Shown here: positions 56,572-64,000 of the stretch, piece after piece
Layout of the letters: every line of letters begins with the position of its first letter
How positions within the stretch are numbered: position 1 is the first letter of the stretch
Assembly (NCBI RefSeq): GCF_024124905.1
Contig: NZ_JAMXST010000002.1
Span: forward strand, 1-64,000
DNA length: 64,000 nt
Direction: 5' to 3'
Origin: Cellulosimicrobium cellulans
GTDB lineage: Bacteria > Actinomycetota > Actinomycetes > Actinomycetales > Cellulomonadaceae
The notes under the pieces: model-generated
Seen by the model: only the letters and a program-made list of their open reading frames with translations
What the model was told of the DNA's origin: nothing
Databases searched by the model: none
Program-made: the position numbers and the translations under genes

Positions 56572-57857
56572 CGCGTGCCGTCCGGGGTGGCGCCCCGCAC
56601 GGCGCCGGCCGGGGGAGCGGCGAGAGGCTCCACGACGAGCACCTGCTGGGACCCGCCGACGCGCGTCAGGACGATCGTCGCGACCGCGTCGCCGGTGAGC
56701 GCGAGCTGGCGGCGGAGCTGCTCGGGCGTGACGGCGGTGCCCCGCTTCTTGATCGTCAGTCGCCCCACGCCCCGCTCGCGCAGGTAGGAGCGCAGGCGCT
56801 TGAGCCCGAACGGCATCGTGTCGAGCACGCGGTAGCCCCGCGCGAGCCCGTCGGCGAGGCCGGTCGCGTCGAGCGGCGCGGGGGAGTCGGTCGTCACGTA
56901 CGCGATCGTCCGGTCGAGCAGCCGCCCGCCCAGCCCGCGTGCCGCGTGGGCGACGAGACCCGCGCGGATGACGGCGCCGTCGGGCTCGTAGAGGTACTGC
57001 CCGACGGCGCCCACCTCGGGCACCACGTCCTCGTCGCCCGGGCGGTGGGCGACCCGGCGCGTCGTGGTGCGCTCGGTCCCGTCCGGCCCGGTCCACGGGG
57101 TGAGGACGAGCGCGGAGCGGCCCGGCCCCTCGGGCGCGAGCGGCCCGAACCAGAGGCCGGCCTCCACGACGTCGCCGTCGACCGAGACCCACTCGGTCTC
57201 GGCGTCCGCGGGCAGGCCGTCGTGCGGGATCCCGGGGCCGACCTTGATGCCCACGGCGGGGACGCGCTCGCGCAGCGCCCACACCGCGTCGAGCGGCGGG
57301 GCGTAGGCCTTCGGGTCGAACACGCGCCTGCCGCCCCGTGTCCGTCGGGCGGGGTCGGCGTACACGCCCTCGATCCGCTCGCCCTCGAGGTCGAGCGCGA
57401 GCCCGTCGCCGTGGCGCACCTCGGCCTCGGGGAAGTGGCGCAGGTTCACGGTCGCGATCGCCGCGGTGAGCTCGTCGACGTCGGTCGCGAGCACCTCGAG
57501 CTCCGCCGCGGCGAACGCGAGGGCGTCGACGCCGATCCCGCTCGTGAGGTCGGCGACGCGCCGGATCCCCGCGTCCTGGTACCGCCGCGCGTGCAGGCCC
57601 GCGACGACGAGCCGGCTCGCCTGCTCCAGCCCCGCCTGCGTGAACAGCATGCCGTCGGCGAACGCGCCGAGCTTGCCGCGGGCGGCCGCGCGCAGCCGCG
57701 ACTGCGTGAGCGCCGCGGCGGCCAGGTCCGGGTCGACGCCCTTCGCGCGCAGCCCCGCCGCGAGCACGAGCGCCTGCTGCTCGTCGTACGGGGGGAGCGC
57801 GCCGAGCAGCGCCCAGCCCTCGGGGCTGAGCAGCTTGGTCAGCGTGGCGGCGTCCAT
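56568..57857 (-). CDS. Class I SAM methyltransferase with THUMP-like C-terminus
   Basis: Encodes 429 residues from ATG 57857, after GGAAGGA. N-terminal helical part, then the SAM motif VADLTSGIGVDALAFA, VYADPARRTRGGRR and KVGPGIPHDG; C-terminal TIKKRGTAVTPEQLRRQLAL is the THUMP-like domain of this actinobacterial family. Likely an RNA or protein methyltransferase; target unknown. Divergent from groES. The reading frame is open 68 codons further, but only across the CIRCE region. Confidence 0.88.
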   Translation of the reverse strand: MDAATLTKLLSPEGWALLGALPPYDEQQALVLAAGLRAKGVDPDLAAAALTQSRLRAAARGKLGAFADGMLFTQAGLEQASRLVVAGLHARRYQDAGIRRVADLTSGIGVDALAFAAAELEVLATDVDELTAAIATVNLRHFPEAEVRHGDGLALDLEGERIEGVYADPARRTRGGRRVFDPKAYAPPLDAVWALRERVPAVGIKVGPGIPHDGLPADAETEWVSVDGDVVEAGLWFGPLAPEGPGRSALVLTPWTGPDGTERTTTRRVAHRPGDEDVVPEVGAVGQYLYEPDGAVIRAGLVAHAARGLGGRLLDRTIAYVTTDSPAPLDATGLADGLARGYRVLDTMPFGLKRLRSYLRERGVGRLTIKKRGTAVTPEQLRRQLALTGDAVATIVLTRVGGSQQVLVVEPLAAPPAGAVRGATPDGTR

Positions 57858-57926
57858 GGCGTCGATCCTTCCACGGGGGACGGGGACCACGCGCAGCCGG
57901 GGCCGCGATCGTCCGAGGGGCGGACG

Positions 57927-57953
57927 TTGGCACTCGCCTTGACCGAGTGCTAA
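57927..57953 (+). promoter_or_regulatory. groES: CIRCE operator (HrcA site) of groES
   Basis: TTGGCACTC, 9-nt spacer, GAGTGCTAA: one change from the CIRCE consensus TTAGCACTC-N9-GAGTGCTAA. It is the binding site of the HrcA heat-shock repressor. The operator covers the groES -35 box, so bound HrcA would block RNA polymerase. Confidence 0.92.
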
Positions 57954-57967
57954 CGGCGACCTAGATT
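57939..57967 (+). promoter_or_regulatory. groES: groES promoter
   Basis: TTGACC (57939-57944), 17-nt spacer, TAGATT (57962-57967). The -35 is inside the CIRCE spacer. Leader of about 125 nt to GTG 58098. Confidence 0.88.
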
Positions 57968-58097
57968 TGAGGACGTGCCGCCACCGCTCGCGGAGGCGGC
58001 ACCACGTGCGACCAGGCTGTCCGGCACCCGCGACGACGGCCAGCCGGTGCGCTCGACCCATCCGTTGCAGTTCTCACCGCGAAAGGGGAGGTCCGAC

Positions 58098-58394
58098 GTG
58101 TCGGTCCCCATCAAGCCGCTCGAGGACCGGATCGTCGTGAAGGCCCTCGAGGCCGAGACCACGACCGCATCCGGCCTGGTCATCCCGGACACCGCCAAGG
58201 AGAAGCCCCAGGAGGGCGAGGTCCTGGCCGTCGGTCCGGGCCGTGTCGACGACAACGGCAACCGCGTCCCGCTCGACGTGAGCGTCGGCGACAAGGTCAT
58301 CTACAGCAAGTACGGCGGCACCGAGGTCAAGTACGGCGGCGTGGACTACCTGGTCCTGTCCGCGCGCGACATCCTCGCCGTGGTGGTCGGCTGA
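58098..58394 (+). CDS. groES: Co-chaperonin GroES
   Basis: Encodes 98 residues from GTG 58098, after GAAAGGGGAGG. GroES caps the GroEL folding chamber. [34 protein letters not shown] includes the mobile loop; [32 protein letters not shown] is typical. No groEL follows: a terminator comes 15 nt later and the next gene is whiB on the other strand. HrcA-type regulation as above. Confidence 0.97.
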   Translation: MSVPIKPLEDRIVVKALEAETTTASGLVIPDTAKEKPQEGEVLAVGPGRVDDNGNRVPLDVSVGDKVIYSKYGGTEVKYGGVDYLVLSARDILAVVVG

Positions 58395-58409
58395 CGCCGA
58401 CCCGTTCCA

Positions 58410-58449
58410 GCAGCAGGGCCCGCGACCGTCCGGTCGCGGGCCCTGCTGC
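58410..58449 (+). terminator. groES terminator
   Basis: Perfect 19-bp stem (58410-58428 with 58431-58449) with a 2-nt loop. It isolates groES as a single-gene unit. Confidence 0.9.
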
Positions 58450-58568
58450 GTTCCGTGGCCGGTCGCCCCACCGTTCCCACGGGTCGTGCGCACGTGCTCC
58501 CGGTACGACGTCGTACCGGTGCCGTGCAGGTCTGCTGGTGGTACTGCTGCTGGTCGTGCTGCCGGTGC

Positions 58569-58859
58569 TCAGCCGGTGCGGCGGGCGCCCCCGGCGAGGA
58601 TCGCCGCCCGCTCGTCCTCGCTCAGGCCGCCCCACACCCCGTACGGCTCGCGCACGCGGAGCGACTGCTCGCGGCACTGCATCATGACGGGGCACGAGTG
58701 GCAGATCGCCTTCGCGGCCTCCGCGCGACGCCGTCGCGTCGAGCCGCGCTCGCCCTCGGGGTGGAAGAACAACGTGTCGTCCGCGTCGCGGCACGAACCC
58801 TGGTACTGCCACTCCCACAGCTCCATGACGGGCCCGGGAAGCCTTGAGATCTCAGCCAT
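58569..58859 (-). CDS. WhiB-family iron-sulfur transcriptional regulator
   Basis: Encodes 96 residues from ATG 58859, 7 nt after the -10 box. Four cluster cysteines (23, 53, 56, 62; CxxC middle pair), GVWGG turn at 74-78 and basic C-terminus (GGARRTG). WhiB proteins bind a [4Fe-4S] cluster and sigma-A region 4. Its place beside groES and guaB matches whiB3 of M. tuberculosis, but orthology is only positional here. Alternative TTG 58868 would add three residues. Confidence 0.93.
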   Translation of the reverse strand: MAEISRLPGPVMELWEWQYQGSCRDADDTLFFHPEGERGSTRRRRAEAAKAICHSCPVMMQCREQSLRVREPYGVWGGLSEDERAAILAGGARRTG

Positions 58860-58866
58860 GGCGAAC

Positions 58867-58895
58867 AACCTACAAGCGTTTCAGAAGTTGTTCAA
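58867..58895 (-). promoter_or_regulatory. whiB promoter
   Basis: On the minus strand: TTGAAC (58895-58890), 17-nt spacer, TAGGTT (58872-58867), then 7 nt to ATG 58859. A near-consensus promoter giving a leaderless mRNA. Confidence 0.8.
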
Positions 58896-59126
58896 GCCCC
58901 CTGTGCGAGAAAGGTGAAGGGCCAGGTCACGGCCGTTCGGAGGCGTCACGCGGCTCGTGGAGGCGGCGAGAACGGTGCAGCATTCGCGTCTAGGCTGACG
59001 CGATGCGGCCCTGCTGGCGCGTTTGCGCGCATGGTGAACAAACTTCGCACAAGCCTGGCGCGAAGGGTGCAGGACTGTGACCTGGACGAGGTGGCGGGAC
59101 GGTGGCGCGGTCGGCAGAATCGATCC

Positions 59127-60260
59127 ATGACCTCCGTCCGGTCCGCCCCCGACCCCGAGGGAGCCCGACCGAGCATGTCCACGAACCCCGGCCTCGCCGT
59201 CGCCGCCGTCGCGCGTCGGCTCGGCGTCGCGCCCGCGACCCTGCGGACCTGGGACCGCCGCTACGGCCTCGGGCCCTCGCAGCACCGCGCGGGCTCCCAC
59301 CGGCGCTACACGGACGACGACGTCGCCCGCCTGGTCGTCATGCGGCGCCTCACGCTCGACGGCGTCGCGCCCGCCGACGCGGCCCGCGCGGCCCTGGCCG
59401 CCGACGACGACGAGCTCGACGCGCACCGCGGTGCCGTCTCGTTCGACGAGCACGGCGCCGAGGGCGGCACCGACGCCGACGACGACCTCGACGCGGACGA
59501 CGCGGCCCCCGAGCCCGCTGCGCCGTCGCGCCCGTTCCTGCGCGCGGTGCCGGGCGGAGAAGGCGCGCGGGGGACCGCGCCGCGCGCCCTCGGCGTGCGG
59601 GAGGCCCCGCGGCCCACGCGCGTGTCCGACGTCGTCGACGCCGCGATCGCCTACGACCAGCGCACGTGCGACCGGCTCCTGCGGATCCCCGCGGGCGGCG
59701 ACCCCGCGGCCTGGTGGTCCGACCTCGTCGAGCCGGCGCTCGAGCGGCTCGCCGAGCGCACCGTGCTCGCCGGCCCGGGCGAGGTCCCGGAGGTCGTGCT
59801 CGCCAACGCGACGCTGGGCGCGCTGCGCGAGTACACGCAGGCGAGCGAGGACGCGATCGTCGCGGCCGGCGGCCCGCCCCGCAACCACCCGAGCCGCATG
59901 CGCCGCATCGTCCTCGTGTTCGCGGCGCCGGACGAGCCGCTGCCCCTGGCCGCGCACGCCCTCGCCGCGTCGCTCGCGTCGCACGGCGCGATGGCCCGCA
60001 TCGTCACCGGGCCGGCGAACGTCCACCGCACGCTCGAGATCGTCACGATGGTGCGGCCCTCGGCGGTCGCCATGGTGACGACCCAGGCGCGCCCCGACCT
60101 GGGGATCGTCCACGCCGCGCACGAGGCGAACCCGAGCCTGCCGTTCTTCGTCGGGCTCCCGAGCGACGAGGCCGCCGGCGACCTCCCGCTCGCCGCGACG
60201 GTGCACCGCGTGCGCAGCTTCCCGGGGCTCCTGCACGAGCTCCTCGCGGTCGTCCGCTGA
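59127..60260 (+). CDS. MerR-like regulator with cobalamin-domain-like C-terminus
   Basis: Encodes 377 residues from ATG 59127 (6 nt after CAGAAT). Residues 21-75 are a MerR winged helix (VARRLGVAPATLRTWDRRYG). Residues 92-165 are an acidic linker. Residues 166-245 form a helical domain and 260-377 a Rossmann-like domain arranged as in CarH/LitR regulators. The cobalamin motif ExxDxHxxG is absent: the matching stretch reads APDEPLPLAAHAL with no histidine ligand. Thus probably not B12-binding. ATG 59175 is an alternative start. Target genes unknown. Confidence 0.8.
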   Translation: MTSVRSAPDPEGARPSMSTNPGLAVAAVARRLGVAPATLRTWDRRYGLGPSQHRAGSHRRYTDDDVARLVVMRRLTLDGVAPADAARAALAADDDELDAHRGAVSFDEHGAEGGTDADDDLDADDAAPEPAAPSRPFLRAVPGGEGARGTAPRALGVREAPRPTRVSDVVDAAIAYDQRTCDRLLRIPAGGDPAAWWSDLVEPALERLAERTVLAGPGEVPEVVLANATLGALREYTQASEDAIVAAGGPPRNHPSRMRRIVLVFAAPDEPLPLAAHALAASLASHGAMARIVTGPANVHRTLEIVTMVRPSAVAMVTTQARPDLGIVHAAHEANPSLPFFVGLPSDEAAGDLPLAATVHRVRSFPGLLHELLAVVR

Positions 60261-60330
60261 GGTGTCGGGCGGGGCGTCGCGCGGGCGCCGGTGCGCGGAC
60301 GGTGCGGGAATACGGGAGGGCCCCGCGGCG

Positions 60331-61872
<1,542 letters not shown>

Positions 61873-61890
61873 GGCGGACCACCGCCCGCA

Positions 61891-61946
61891 CGACGACGGC
61901 CCGGCGTCCCGCACCCCTCCGGGTGCCGGGTGCCGGGCCGTCGTCG
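61891..61946. terminator. guaB terminator, possibly bidirectional
   Basis: 15-bp outer stem (61891-61905 with 61932-61946) with a second 9-bp stem inside (one bulge). It lies between the convergent guaB and amine oxidase genes. Confidence 0.85.
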
Positions 61947-62016
61947 CGCCGCGGACACGTCGTCGTCCGCGTGCCGCGTCAGACGGAGGGTCCGTCCGGT
62001 GGGTGCGCCGCCGGGC

Positions 62017-64000
<1,984 letters not shown>

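Overview
The window is about 73% G+C by impression, with strong GC3 bias, many GTG starts, ATGA/GTGA/TGATG stop-start overlaps, a WhiB protein, an F420-type oxidoreductase and the order rpoC-rpsL-rpsG-fusA-tuf-S10-spc-secY-alpha. This is a high-GC actinobacterium. Overall gene content and protein sequences fit the Micrococcales, around Cellulomonadaceae/Promicromonosporaceae (Cellulosimicrobium- or Cellulomonas-like); the family placement is inference.

Layout. 1-117 is the 3' end of rpoC, closed by a perfect 17-bp hairpin. 305-3903 is an accessory island between rpoC and the str operon: a lactococcin-972-like secreted peptide, a small cysteine-containing protein that seems to have lost its export signal, a membrane adaptor with a peptidoglycan-binding-like segment, an ABC ATPase and a MacB/FtsX-type permease split by a one-base frameshift. 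4267-8656 is the str operon (rpsL, rpsG, fusA, tuf). 9173-14556 is the S10 operon (rpsJ to rpsQ) and 14761-19088 the spc operon (rplN to rplO). Then come secY-adk-map (19397-22180), infA-rpmJ, rpsM-rpsK, and rpoA-rplQ, closed by a 44-nt perfect palindrome. rpsD is not between rpsK and rpoA.

The second half (26 kb onward) is a mosaic of small housekeeping transcription units: alpha/beta hydrolase, ROK kinase, truA, DUF5709, DUF937, ABC-F ATPase, trhO, rplM-rpsI, glmM-def, hrpB, DedA, coaA, DUF72, glmS, acpS, LLM oxidoreductase, nnr, RluA-type synthase, alr-tsaE, tsaB-rimI-sulfurtransferase, nitroreductase, tsaD with a membrane HExxH protein, a GCS2 ligase plus THUMP-like methyltransferase, groES with CIRCE, whiB, a MerR-like regulator, guaB and a Tat-exported flavin amine oxidase. 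The order infA...truA...rplM-rpsI-glmM...glmS...nnr...alr-tsaE-tsaB-rimI-tsaD-groES-whiB...guaB resembles the Mycobacterium tuberculosis Rv3411c-Rv3462c region, with lineage-specific insertions. Many of these units have a TANNNT-like -10 box 6-8 nt before the start codon, so they are probably leaderless transcripts.

Functionally the window holds much of the translation machinery, with the t6A tRNA-modification enzymes (tsaB, tsaD, tsaE), amino-sugar and cell-wall precursor genes (glmM, glmS, alr), cofactor genes (coaA, acpS, nnr) and GMP synthesis (guaB). The most unusual parts are the bacteriocin-like island, a 10-codon leaderless ORF overlapping tsaD, a membrane-anchored HExxH protein behind tsaD, a MerR regulator whose cobalamin-binding-like domain lacks the cobalamin histidine, and a groES with no groEL beside it.
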